64,000 bases of DNA from Oceanobacter kriegii DSM 6294 (GTDB taxonomy: Bacteria; Pseudomonadota; Gammaproteobacteria; Pseudomonadales; Oceanobacteraceae), in contig NZ_AUGV01000008.1 of NCBI RefSeq assembly GCF_000422845.1, positions 171,097 to 235,096 of the forward strand. Reading direction: 5' to 3'. Below are positions 8,388 through 17,521 of the stretch, piece by piece (within the stretch, counting starts at the first letter, position 1; every line of letters begins with the position of its first letter). Position numbers and translations under genes: made by a program. The notes under the pieces were generated by a model, which was not told where the DNA came from, did not search any database, and worked only from the letters and a program-made list of their open reading frames with translations.

Positions 8388-9941
8388 ATGCCGATCCGGC
8401 CCGTCCCGCTGTCTGCTATCCCATGTACCCGGAGTGCCCTTACCACACCGTACACGCGTTCCCAAACGCAGGCCGCCGGTCGTCGTGCGTCCTTGCTGAT
8501 GGCTGCCGCTGCGGTGCTGCTGTCCGGTTGTTCGGCCTTGTCCGGCTCGCAGCAAAGCGATAAGCAAGCACTGTTGGATGAGCGCAATGCCCTTCGCCAA
8601 TGGCAAGTCGATACGGGCCAATGGCAGGTAGACAGCGCTGCTGCTTCGGAAACCACAGATACCACCAACACCAGCCTGCTGGATTTACTCGGCTCCGATC
8701 AACTGGAACAACTGGTTGACGCCAGCCTGAGCGCCAACCCGGGCTTGCAGCAAAGCTGGTTCACCTTGCGACAGCTTCAGGCTCAGCGTCTGGGCACTCG
8801 TGCCAGCCAGCTCCCCTCTGCAGATGTCTCCTTCCAGGGCTCCCGCTCTGAAAACAACGGCAACAGCTTTACCAGTTCTCTCAATGTCAGTTGGGAGCTG
8901 GACCTGTGGGCCAAACTGGCCGACAGCAACAGCGCTGCCGAGCTGGACGTTGCCGAACAACTGGCGGTGTGGCAGCAAACCCGCGACACGCTGGTGGCCG
9001 AAGTGATGCAGGGTTGGCTCAACCTGATCAATCTGAACAACAGCATTCGCCTGCAACAACTGCGTCTGGACGCCCTGCGCAAAAACGAACAGGCCATTGT
9101 GCAGCGTTACAAGGCCGGTATTGGCTCGCTGGACGACCTCGACAGTGCCCGTACATCGCTGGCCAGTGGTGAGGCAACGCTGGCCAACAACCACTATCAG
9201 TTGAAAGAAGCCTGGCGTGCCCTGCGTACTTTGCTAGGTACCGCCGACAACCAGCAACTGGTCGCACTGGGGTTGGGCAATCCGGAGGCAATGCCAGAAA
9301 ACTATCCACAGGTGCGCATGCCGCTGGTCGACTTGCCTGAGCAAACTTTGGCTCGTCGTCCTGACCTGAAAGCCGCCTGGAATGCCTATCAGGCGTCCAG
9401 CAAGCGCGTCGACATTGCCTACAAGGACATGCTGCCGAGCATCAGTCTGTCGGCATCGCTGAGTGACTCTGGCTCAACGCCGGGATCGTCGCTGTTTACT
9501 GACCCAGTCTGGTCGCTGGTCGGCCAGCTGACCCAACCGCTGTTTCAGGGCGGCCAGCTCAAAGCCGCGGCCAATGCCGCTGAGTTCAGTGCGGCGGCAT
9601 CGGCGCAGTCTTACCGCGATACCTTACTGACTGCCGTCAGCGAAGTGGAAAACGCCCTCGATAACGAGAAAGCGCTGGCGATGCGGGAAGACGCGATCGA
9701 GCGTGCGTTAGGCACTGCCAAAAGTAACGAAGCCCGCTACCTGCGTCGTTACCGTTCCGGTTTGGCGACCTTGCTGGAACTGATCTCGGTGCAGCAATCC
9801 CGCTACGATCTGGAAGATAACCTGAACAGCTTGCGTTACGAGCGTCTGAGTAATCGTATCGCGCTGGGATTGGCCCTTGGCTTGCCGGGCATTACCAACG
9901 AATCCATGACCCCTTCAGCAACCCCGTCGGAGACCCGCTGA
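8388..9941 (+). CDS. RND efflux outer membrane lipoprotein (TolC/NodT family)
   Basis: 517 residues. A long basic N-terminus leads into a lipoprotein signal ending LLSGC with lipidated Cys48. The mature protein has the two outer membrane efflux protein (OEP) repeats typical of TolC/OprM channels, with helical segments such as LDVAEQLAVWQQTRDTLVAE and the conserved RRPDLKAAWNAY in the second repeat. It should form the trimeric outer membrane duct for the pump encoded downstream. The start is supported by AGGTGGAG seven bases upstream. The next gene starts one base after this stop, so the genes are co-transcribed. Confidence 0.93.
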   Translation: MPIRPVPLSAIPCTRSALTTPYTRSQTQAAGRRASLLMAAAAVLLSGCSALSGSQQSDKQALLDERNALRQWQVDTGQWQVDSAAASETTDTTNTSLLDLLGSDQLEQLVDASLSANPGLQQSWFTLRQLQAQRLGTRASQLPSADVSFQGSRSENNGNSFTSSLNVSWELDLWAKLADSNSAAELDVAEQLAVWQQTRDTLVAEVMQGWLNLINLNNSIRLQQLRLDALRKNEQAIVQRYKAGIGSLDDLDSARTSLASGEATLANNHYQLKEAWRALRTLLGTADNQQLVALGLGNPEAMPENYPQVRMPLVDLPEQTLARRPDLKAAWNAYQASSKRVDIAYKDMLPSISLSASLSDSGSTPGSSLFTDPVWSLVGQLTQPLFQGGQLKAAANAAEFSAAASAQSYRDTLLTAVSEVENALDNEKALAMREDAIERALGTAKSNEARYLRRYRSGLATLLELISVQQSRYDLEDNLNSLRYERLSNRIALGLALGLPGITNESMTPSATPSETR

Positions 9942-9942
9942 C

Positions 9943-11238
9943 ATGAGTGACAACACCTCCACTTCCTACAAACGCGCTGCCATTGGTATTGCAGCGGCGC
10001 TGATTTTTGTAGCGGGCGCAGCGGTTTATACCCTCAGTCAAATGGGACCTTCCGGAGGTCGCCCGGGTGCTCCTGGCTCAGCAAGCTCTGGCGCCGCGGG
10101 ATCAGCCTCTGCCAATAACCAGAACCCTGCAGCGGGCCAGGCCCGTAAGGCCGACCTGGCTGCTGCGTCTTCCACCCGCGTGGTGCAAGCCCGCCGTGGT
10201 ACCTATCAGGCCAGCCTGAGCGGTTATGGCTCGGCCGAATCCCACTACGAACTGGCGCTGACCGCACGGGTTGGTGGCGTGGTGGAAGGCTTGTCGGCCA
10301 GTTTTGAGTCGGGCGAACTGATCAAAAAAGGCAGCTTGTTGGCCCAGCTGGAAAACAGCAGTTATCTGGCTGCGGTAGCGGCGGCCGAGCAGTCCGTAGC
10401 GGATGCCAAGGTGACCTTGCTGGAAGAAGAACGCGAAGTCGAGCAGGCCCAAACCGAATGGAAAGCGGCTGGCCTATCCGGTGACCCGGATTCGCCGTTG
10501 CTGCTGCGCGAACCGCAATTGGCGGCTGCTCGTGCGGCATTGAAAAACGCCGAAGCCGAGCTGGTATCGGCCCGCAAGGAACTGCAATGGACCCGTCTGA
10601 CCGCACCGTTTGATGCGCTGGTGGTCACGCGTGACCTGATGCCGGGGGCCTACGTCAGTGCCGGTGGTGCAGTTGCGACCCTGTACAGCACCGACAAGGT
10701 GGAAATTGCGGTAGCGCTGTCCGAGCGTGAATGGGCCATGCTGCCGTCCGAAGCTGACATGCAGAAGCAGCACTGGCCCGTCGTTCTGACATCGGTGGAA
10801 TCACGCGGCCAATGGCAAGGATATGTCAGCCGGGTCGAAAAGCATCTGGATGAAGAAACCCGCCAACGTTCGTTGATTGTGGCGGTGGATAAGCCGCTGC
10901 AACAAACCCCGGCGTTGCAGCCTGGCACCTTTGTGAAAATGACCATCGAAGGCAAGCCGGTGGATAACGTCTGGAAACTGCCAACCTCGGCGCTGAGCCA
11001 GCGCGGTTACATCTGGTACCTGAACGAGCAGCAGCAACTGCAAAGCCAGCTGGCGGATGTGTTGTTCAGCGATGCCAGCTCCATCTATGTGCAAGTGCCA
11101 GAGGGTCTGGCTGCTGAGCAACTGGTGGTGATGCAGCCATTGTCCAGCTACGCCGAAGGTGCGCTGGTCAGCCCGCGCATTGTGGCCGATGGCGACAGCG
11201 GTCTGATCAAGGATTCCAGTGACGGAGCAGCCAACTGA
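9943..11238 (+). CDS. RND periplasmic adaptor (membrane fusion) protein
   Basis: 431 residues. An N-terminal membrane anchor (about 11-30) is followed by a Gly/Ala/Ser-rich flexible linker (about 33-66), a biotinyl-lipoyl domain (ARVGGVVEGLSASFESGELI), a coiled hairpin (VADAKVTLLEEEREVEQAQTE) and beta-barrel and membrane-proximal parts. It bridges the inner membrane pump and the outer membrane duct. The hairpin is short, and the linker is unusually long and low in complexity. Its stop codon overlaps the start of the pump gene by one base, indicating translational coupling. Confidence 0.93.
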   Translation: MSDNTSTSYKRAAIGIAAALIFVAGAAVYTLSQMGPSGGRPGAPGSASSGAAGSASANNQNPAAGQARKADLAAASSTRVVQARRGTYQASLSGYGSAESHYELALTARVGGVVEGLSASFESGELIKKGSLLAQLENSSYLAAVAAAEQSVADAKVTLLEEEREVEQAQTEWKAAGLSGDPDSPLLLREPQLAAARAALKNAEAELVSARKELQWTRLTAPFDALVVTRDLMPGAYVSAGGAVATLYSTDKVEIAVALSEREWAMLPSEADMQKQHWPVVLTSVESRGQWQGYVSRVEKHLDEETRQRSLIVAVDKPLQQTPALQPGTFVKMTIEGKPVDNVWKLPTSALSQRGYIWYLNEQQQLQSQLADVLFSDASSIYVQVPEGLAAEQLVVMQPLSSYAEGALVSPRIVADGDSGLIKDSSDGAAN

Positions 11239-14200
11239 TGAGCACTCCGCAGCATTCTAATGGCGTTGGCGGCGGCATCATTGGCTGGTTCGCCCACAAC
11301 CCGGTGGCGGCCAACCTGCTGCTGCTGTTGGTGATTGCGCTGGGCTTGTTCCAGATGGGCGATATTCGCCGCGAAGCCTTCCCCAGCCTTGAGCCGGATT
11401 CGATCTCCATTTCGGTGAGCTACAACAGCGGTTCTGCCGAGCAGTCGGAAGAAGGCATTGCCATCAAGATCGAAGAAGCCCTGCAAGGGGTGTTGGGGGT
11501 GGAATCGGTCACCTCCACCTCCAGTACGACCGGTGCCTCGATTACGGTTGAACGCCAGAACGGCTACGACCTCAATGAACTGATGCGCGACGTGCGTGCC
11601 GCGGTGGATGGTATTTCCAGCTTTCCCGCTGATGCCAAAAATCCGGTGATATCCAAAGGCCAGCGGGAAGAACACGCGCTCTGGATTCAGCTGTACGGCG
11701 ATGTGGATCGTCATACCTTGCAGATGTTCGGGACCGAACTGAAATCCGACTTGCTGGCCCAGAGCAATATCACCAGCGTCAGCGAAACCGGCTGGCGTGA
11801 TCCGCAAATGGTGATCGAAGTCGATGAAGGCCGTTTGCAAGCCTATGGCCTGACGCTGTCCGACGTTGAAGACGCGATCAACGCCGGTTCAACCTCCAGC
11901 ATGACGGCGGTGCTGAAAAGCGAGCAGCTGTATTTGCAATTGCAGGCCTCTGAACAAGCTTACGAAACCACCGATTTTGCCAGTATCCCGCTGATCAGCT
12001 TGCAGTCCGGCCAGCAACTGTTGCTGGGCGATGTTGCCAGTATTCGTGATACCTACGACGACAGCAGCGCGGTGCTGGCGCGCTTTCAGGGCAAAAACAG
12101 CATTGCCTTGCAGGTGATCACCACCGGTCAGGACGACATTGCCGACACCGTAGTGGCGGCTCAGGCGGTGGTGCAGGAGTGGATCGACGATGGTCGTTTG
12201 CCGCAGTCGGTGCAGCTGGAAACCTGGAACGACCGCAGTGAATCCATTCAGAGCCGATTGGAATTGCTGGTGAAAAACGCCGCCACCGGCATCTTGCTGG
12301 TGTTCTTGCTGTTGGCCTTGTTCCTTAACCTGAAAGTGGCCTTCTGGGTGGCTGCCGGTTTGCCGTTTATTTTCTTCGGCACCCTGTATTTCATGGGTGA
12401 TAACTGGACGGGCCTGTCGCTTAACTACCTCACCACCTTCGGTTTTATCATGGCGCTGGGGATCGTGGTCGACGACGCTGTGGTGGTCGGCGAAAGTATT
12501 TATACCGAACGCAGTCGTCACGGCGACACCGTTAACAACACCGTACGTGGCACCATGCGCGTGGCAGTACCGACCCTGTTCGGGGTGCTGACCACGGTGG
12601 CAGCGTTTGGCGCATTGGCCAATGTCGAAGGCCGCATGGGCGAAATCTACAGCCAGTTTGCCGGCATCGTAGCCATTTGTTTGCTGCTGTCGCTGGTGGA
12701 ATCCAAACTGATCCTGCCATCGCATCTGGCCCACCTGAACACCCATCGTCACGGTGCCCAAAACCCGCTGGCGCGTGGCTGGGCCAAGGTCCAGAACGGC
12801 TGTGACGCTGGCCTGCAATGGTTTGGCGAGCGCCTTTACAAGCCGGTGATCGACTTCGCTCTGCTGAACCGCTACGCCATGGTGGTGCTGTTTATCGGCA
12901 TCTTCGTGCTGGTGATTGGTATGCCATTCACCGGCGCGGTACGCATGAGTTTCTTCCCGGAAATCCAGGGCGATACCGTACGTGCCAGCCTGACCATGGA
13001 GCAGGATGCCAGCTATGGCCTGACCCACAGCCACCTGATTGAGCTGGAACAGCAAGCCTACGAGGTGGATAAAAAACTCGGCGGTGACGGCATTGCCTAT
13101 TTGCAGGTGATTTCCGAGTCTGATCAGTCCGGCAATATCCGGGTGGAACTTCGCCCTGACGCGCCGTACACCCTGGTCGATTTCAGCAACGCCTGGAAGA
13201 AAATGGCCGGTACACCGGAAGGTGTGCGCAGCCTCAAGATCCAGTCTCGTCGTGACGATGTATCGGCGTTTCGGGTTGAACTGCGTGCCAGTGCCGATGA
13301 CGTGCTGACGGCTTCTGGTGATGCCTTCCGCGAAGCCCTGATGCAGATTCCGGGTGTCAGCGGTGTCGAAGACAACCTTGATCCGACCCAGCCGCAGGTG
13401 AGTCTGAAGCTTAATGCCCAGGGTGAAGCACTGGGCTTCACCACCGGTATGCTGGCCGAACAGGTGTTGCAGGCGTTCAGTGGTCAGGTGGTGCAGCGTT
13501 ACCAGCGCGGTGCCGATGAAATTGAAGTGAAGGTGCGTTATCCGGAAGCGGATCGTCAGAATCCGGCCGACGTACTGGCCGCTCGGGTTCGTACGTCTGA
13601 CGGCACCGTGGTACCGCTGTCGGCGGTGGCGACCATCAGCTACGGCTACTCCCGTAATGCCATTGCCCGTATTGATGGCAAACGCGCGGTGTACATGACG
13701 GCGGACGTCGACAAGGATCAGATCAGCTCCAATGAGCTGGTTAACCTGCTGCAAACCGAACTGGTACCGCAGCTGAAGAAAAGTTACCCCGGCCTGGATA
13801 TTCACTTTGCCGGTGAAGCAGAAGAGCAGGAAGAAGCCCAGAGCAGCATGATTGGCCTGTCGTTGCTGGCGCTGTTGATCATCTACATGTTGCTGGCGAT
13901 TCCGCTGAAGTCCTACGTGCAGCCAGTGATCATCATGACGGCGATTCCGTTTGGCATTGTTGGCGCTATTCTGGGTCACTGGGCCTTTGATATTGCGCTG
14001 GGTATTCAGTCGTTCAACGGCATCATTGCTCTTAGCGGTGTGGTGGTTAACGACAGCCTGTTGCTGGTATCCCGTTACAACGACCTGAAGCACAGCGACG
14101 GCTTTGAAAACACCTCTGCCGGTCGTAAGGCGGCGATCAATACCGCCTGTCGCGACCGTTTGCGAGCGGTACTGTTAACCTCGTTCACCACCTTTGCCGG

Positions 14201-14414
14201 TTTGATGCCACTGTTGGCAGAAACCGATATTCAGGCCCAGTTCCTGATTCCGGCAGCGGTATCGGTGGGCTGCGGCATTATGTTTGCCACTGTGATTACG
14301 CTGGTTTTGATCCCGTCCCTGATGGCGATTCAGGACGACGGCGACCGCGGCCTGGGCAAACTCAAGCGCCGCCTGTTCAAGCAATCGGAAGGTCAGGAGA
14401 GCGCCCCATGCTGA
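11238..14414 (+). CDS. RND efflux pump permease
   Basis: 1058 residues, the usual size for AcrB/MexB-type pumps. The typical twelve-helix pattern with two large periplasmic loops is visible: first helix AANLLLLLVIALGLFQM, helix block around LLVFLLLALFLNL, and the proton-relay motif GIVVDDAVVVGESIY in helix 4 with paired Asp residues. The C-terminal half repeats the pattern (LLALLIIYMLLAIPLKSY, GVVVNDSLLLVSRYNDLK). Lack of the Met-rich copper motifs and of the HME-specific signature suggests export of organic compounds rather than heavy metal, but the substrate cannot be decided. Its last seven bases overlap the following response regulator gene. Confidence 0.95.
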   Translation: MSTPQHSNGVGGGIIGWFAHNPVAANLLLLLVIALGLFQMGDIRREAFPSLEPDSISISVSYNSGSAEQSEEGIAIKIEEALQGVLGVESVTSTSSTTGASITVERQNGYDLNELMRDVRAAVDGISSFPADAKNPVISKGQREEHALWIQLYGDVDRHTLQMFGTELKSDLLAQSNITSVSETGWRDPQMVIEVDEGRLQAYGLTLSDVEDAINAGSTSSMTAVLKSEQLYLQLQASEQAYETTDFASIPLISLQSGQQLLLGDVASIRDTYDDSSAVLARFQGKNSIALQVITTGQDDIADTVVAAQAVVQEWIDDGRLPQSVQLETWNDRSESIQSRLELLVKNAATGILLVFLLLALFLNLKVAFWVAAGLPFIFFGTLYFMGDNWTGLSLNYLTTFGFIMALGIVVDDAVVVGESIYTERSRHGDTVNNTVRGTMRVAVPTLFGVLTTVAAFGALANVEGRMGEIYSQFAGIVAICLLLSLVESKLILPSHLAHLNTHRHGAQNPLARGWAKVQNGCDAGLQWFGERLYKPVIDFALLNRYAMVVLFIGIFVLVIGMPFTGAVRMSFFPEIQGDTVRASLTMEQDASYGLTHSHLIELEQQAYEVDKKLGGDGIAYLQVISESDQSGNIRVELRPDAPYTLVDFSNAWKKMAGTPEGVRSLKIQSRRDDVSAFRVELRASADDVLTASGDAFREALMQIPGVSGVEDNLDPTQPQVSLKLNAQGEALGFTTGMLAEQVLQAFSGQVVQRYQRGADEIEVKVRYPEADRQNPADVLAARVRTSDGTVVPLSAVATISYGYSRNAIARIDGKRAVYMTADVDKDQISSNELVNLLQTELVPQLKKSYPGLDIHFAGEAEEQEEAQSSMIGLSLLALLIIYMLLAIPLKSYVQPVIIMTAIPFGIVGAILGHWAFDIALGIQSFNGIIALSGVVVNDSLLLVSRYNDLKHSDGFENTSAGRKAAINTACRDRLRAVLLTSFTTFAGLMPLLAETDIQAQFLIPAAVSVGCGIMFATVITLVLIPSLMAIQDDGDRGLGKLKRRLFKQSEGQESAPC

Positions 14415-15079
14415 ATGTGTTGTTGGTGGAAGACGATCTCGATCTGGCCAGCACCCTGATCGACTATTTGTCGCTGGAAGACATCGAATGCGACCACGCC
14501 AGCAATGGCGTGGCTGGCTTGAATCTGATGAATGAAAACCAGTACGACGTACTGTTGCTGGATCTCAACCTGCCGCGTCTGGACGGCTTGAGCGTGTGCG
14601 AACGTTTGCGTCAGGGCGGTGACAATACACCGATTCTGATGCTGACCGCCCGCGACCAGCTCGACGACAAGATCGAAGGCTTTCAGGCCGGTACCGACGA
14701 CTATCTGGTCAAACCCTTTGAAATGCAGGAGTTGGTGGTGCGGGTTGTGGCACTGTCGCGCCGTCGTAGTGGTCAGGTGACCCGCCTCAGCTGCGGTGAT
14801 CTGGTGATGGATCTGGACGGCCGTACGGTACAACGGGCAGGTGAGCATGTGCATCTGTCGCCGACCGGCTGGAAACTGCTCGAAGCCTTGCTGCGGGCGT
14901 CCCCGGCGGTGGTCAGTCGCGAAGCCTTGGCACGTGCGGTGTGGGGCGATGATCAGCCCGACAGCAACAGTCTGAAAGTGCATTTGTTTAACCTGCGCAA
15001 GGCCGTCGACCGCGATGGCCTGCCTGCCATGATTCAGACCCGCTCCGGTCAGGGCGTGGCGATTGTGGCGGCCTCGTAA
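14408..15079 (+). CDS. OmpR-family response regulator of the efflux operon
   Basis: 223 residues. Receiver domain (1-120) with acidic pocket VEDD, phosphoacceptor Asp52 in LLLDLNLPRLDG, and the conserved Lys in YLVKPFE; then an OmpR/PhoB winged-helix DNA-binding domain (about 130-220, LSPTGWKLLEALL, SREALARAVWGDD, LFNLRKAVDR). The start overlaps the pump gene by seven bases and has AGGAG upstream. It is transcribed with the pump and the sensor kinase, so it most likely controls the operon it belongs to; the 11-base-period repeat near 8324 is the proposed binding site. Confidence 0.95.
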   Translation: MLNVLLVEDDLDLASTLIDYLSLEDIECDHASNGVAGLNLMNENQYDVLLLDLNLPRLDGLSVCERLRQGGDNTPILMLTARDQLDDKIEGFQAGTDDYLVKPFEMQELVVRVVALSRRRSGQVTRLSCGDLVMDLDGRTVQRAGEHVHLSPTGWKLLEALLRASPAVVSREALARAVWGDDQPDSNSLKVHLFNLRKAVDRDGLPAMIQTRSGQGVAIVAAS

Positions 15080-15092
15080 GGCGGAGTTGTTG

Positions 15093-16565
15093 ATGACCTT
15101 TCCCCGTTTCCGGTTACGCCTGAAAACCCTACTGATTGCAGCCTTCCTGTCGCTCGGAATCCTGCTGGCGGTGGGCTATTCGATGTTGACCGCGGACTAC
15201 ATGATCCGCGGTATGGACGTGGTGCTGAGCCGTGATATGGAAGCCACCGTCCGGCATTTGGCCCAGCGTGGCATGCTCAGAAGCGGCCCGTTTGGCGGCT
15301 ATTACCTGGCCGATGAATGGGAAGACTTGCCGGAAAGCATTCGTCAGCACTTCGACAAGCAACCCAAGGGTAAGGGCTCCATCCACAAAGCCGAAGTGAA
15401 GGACGTTACCGGACGCCCGGAAATGCTCTACTTCGTGATGATTTACCCGGTCAGTAAACGCTTTACCGAACGCGACTTTGGCCGCTTCGGCGGTGATCCC
15501 AGCCAGTTTGAAGGCGACGAGCGCGGCAATGGTAACGGAGACCGCGACGCCGACCGAGACAGAGACGGCGAACGGGACAAGGACCGCTCGGCAGAGCGTA
15601 AGGACGACAAGAACGTCTGGTACATCGCTACTACCTTCCGACGCCCGCACGAGCGCAGCATTGTGTCGCATCAGCTGGAAGACAGCCGCCGGGATATCTG
15701 GATTGTCGGCGGAGCTTCCATTGCCATTGTGCTGCTGATTGCGTTCTTGCTTTATAGCCTGGTGGCTCGCCCGGCCGGTCGTCTGGTGAACTGGACCCGC
15801 AAACTCGATTCCCACGATCTGAAGCAGCCGGTGCCGGACTTTGGCTATACCGAGTTGAACGAATTGGCCTCGCTGGTGCACGGCAGTGTCTGTCGTATGC
15901 ACGAGACGCTGGAGCGGGAAAAGGCTTTCCTGCGTTTTGCCAGCCACGAACTGCGCACGCCGATTGCTGTGGTGCGTAACAACACCGAACTGCTGTCGAA
16001 AATGGCCGCCCGTGGCATCGACCTTCACGACGATCGGGTGGTGGCAACCTTGCACCGTCTGGAGCGTGCTGGCATCACCATGTCGCAGCTGACCGAAACC
16101 TTGCTGTGGCTGAGCCGCGACGACATTTCCCAGTTGCCACGAAAGCAGCTGTCACCGGGCTTGCTGGCCCGACAGCTGACCGAAGAACTGGCGTTCCTGC
16201 TGAACAACAAGCAGGTAGAGGTAGTGGTTGAGGTGGACGACAACTGGACCGCAGAATTCCCGGCCACGCCGCTGCGGATTGTGTTGGGCAACCTGATTCG
16301 TAACGCCTTCCAGCACACCTGGGAAGGGCGGGTCGAAATCCGCCAGCAGGGCGGCACCATGCATATCGACAACTTTGAGCAACGCACGGCCGACAGCGAC
16401 AGTCAGGATGACATCGAAGAGCAGAAGCAGGATCGCGGCGATCAGGGCTTTGGCCTGGGCTTGCAGCTGACCCAGCAACTGACCGACCGTTTGGGCTGGC
16501 GCTACAGCAATCAGGCGGAGCAGGATGGTCACCGGGTTTGCCTGGTACTGGACGCGTCAGAATAA
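15093..16565 (+). CDS. Sensor histidine kinase of the efflux operon
   Basis: About 490 residues from the ATG at 15093, preferred over an in-frame ATG ten codons earlier because AAGGCGGAG lies six bases upstream. Two membrane helices (about 10-32 and 201-224) enclose a periplasmic sensor region. A HAMP-like linker follows, then HisKA with His285 (RFASHELRTPIAVV) and a HATPase domain (NLIRNAFQHT; G box GFGLGLQLTQQL). The ATPase part is short: the usual DxGxG box is replaced by an acidic stretch (DSQDDIEEQKQDRGDQ). The periplasmic region holds an odd Arg/Asp-rich low-complexity run at about 143-175. Confidence 0.9.
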   Translation: MTFPRFRLRLKTLLIAAFLSLGILLAVGYSMLTADYMIRGMDVVLSRDMEATVRHLAQRGMLRSGPFGGYYLADEWEDLPESIRQHFDKQPKGKGSIHKAEVKDVTGRPEMLYFVMIYPVSKRFTERDFGRFGGDPSQFEGDERGNGNGDRDADRDRDGERDKDRSAERKDDKNVWYIATTFRRPHERSIVSHQLEDSRRDIWIVGGASIAIVLLIAFLLYSLVARPAGRLVNWTRKLDSHDLKQPVPDFGYTELNELASLVHGSVCRMHETLEREKAFLRFASHELRTPIAVVRNNTELLSKMAARGIDLHDDRVVATLHRLERAGITMSQLTETLLWLSRDDISQLPRKQLSPGLLARQLTEELAFLLNNKQVEVVVEVDDNWTAEFPATPLRIVLGNLIRNAFQHTWEGRVEIRQQGGTMHIDNFEQRTADSDSQDDIEEQKQDRGDQGFGLGLQLTQQLTDRLGWRYSNQAEQDGHRVCLVLDASE

Positions 16566-16646
16566 CATCTGTCGCTTCGCCAACCCCTTCGCTACAGTTG
16601 TTATAGCCCGTCTGGCATACTGACTGGCAGTCGATGGGGATAATCT

Positions 16647-17513
16647 ATGACAACACAGCCACATGCTGTTCTGATCAAGCGCGCTGCTACGGCCTCGATT
16701 GTGGTGGCGACGACCTTGCTGATTGCCAAGCTGGCGGCCTGGTACGCCAGTGACTCCACCTCGGTGTTGTCTTCTTTACTGGATTCCCTGATGGACATCG
16801 CCGCCTCGGTGGTGAACTTCTTTGCCATTCGCTACGCGTTGATGCCCGCCGATGACGATCACCCATTCGGGCATACCAAGGCCGAGGGACTGGCGGCGCT
16901 GATTCAATCGGCGTTTATTCTGGGTTCGGCCGCCGCTTTGCTGATTTACGTGGTCGACCGCTTGTTGAATCCCCAACCTTTGGCAGCCCTGCCAGAAAGC
17001 ATTGGCGTGATGGTCTTTTCAGCGCTGCTGACGACCGCGCTGGTGATGTATCAGCGCTGGGTTGCCAGAGTCACCCATTCTCTGGCGATCAAAGCCGATT
17101 CTGCCCATTACTACGGCGATATTCTGACCAGTCTGGCGGTAGTTGTGGCCTTGATAGCCGCCTGGTTTGAACAGTTTTGGCTCGATCCACTGGTGGCCTT
17201 ACTGATTGCCGGTGTGCTGCTGCACAGCGTGTACGAAATCATCCGGGAGGCACTGGCAGTACTGATGGATCAGGCGATGCTACCGGAAGACGAGCAGGCG
17301 CTGAATGCGTTGATTCATAGTATTGACGGGGTACAAGGGTTCCACGATCTGAAAACCCGTCAGGCCGGTGCCGTGCAATTTATTCAGTTTCACCTCGACC
17401 TCAAGGGCGACCAAAGCCTGTACCGTGCCCATCAAATTGGTGAGCAGGTAGAAGCCGCCATTGTGGCGCAATTCCCCCGCGCCGAGGTGCTGATTCACCA
17501 TGACCCGGTCTGA
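16647..17513 (+). CDS. fieF: Cation diffusion facilitator (FieF/YiiP-like)
   Basis: 288 residues, six membrane helices and a C-terminal cytoplasmic domain, matching FieF/YiiP in length and residue spacing. Transport-site residues Asp46 and Asp50 (LLDSLMD) and His154 and Asp158 (HYYGD) are all in place, and DHPFGHTKAEG marks the family loop. A proton-coupled exporter of divalent metal ions (zinc or ferrous iron) across the inner membrane. The C-terminal domain keeps a His-rich end (EVLIHHDP). The next gene starts eight bases after the stop, so the two may be co-transcribed. Confidence 0.92.
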   Translation: MTTQPHAVLIKRAATASIVVATTLLIAKLAAWYASDSTSVLSSLLDSLMDIAASVVNFFAIRYALMPADDDHPFGHTKAEGLAALIQSAFILGSAAALLIYVVDRLLNPQPLAALPESIGVMVFSALLTTALVMYQRWVARVTHSLAIKADSAHYYGDILTSLAVVVALIAAWFEQFWLDPLVALLIAGVLLHSVYEIIREALAVLMDQAMLPEDEQALNALIHSIDGVQGFHDLKTRQAGAVQFIQFHLDLKGDQSLYRAHQIGEQVEAAIVAQFPRAEVLIHHDPV

Positions 17514-17521
17514 CCGCTGAT

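Noticed and set aside
11889..14093. 734-residue minus-strand frame inside the RND pump gene
   Set aside because: Antisense shadow of the well-supported pump; composition rich in His and Gln, as expected for reverse-frame reading.
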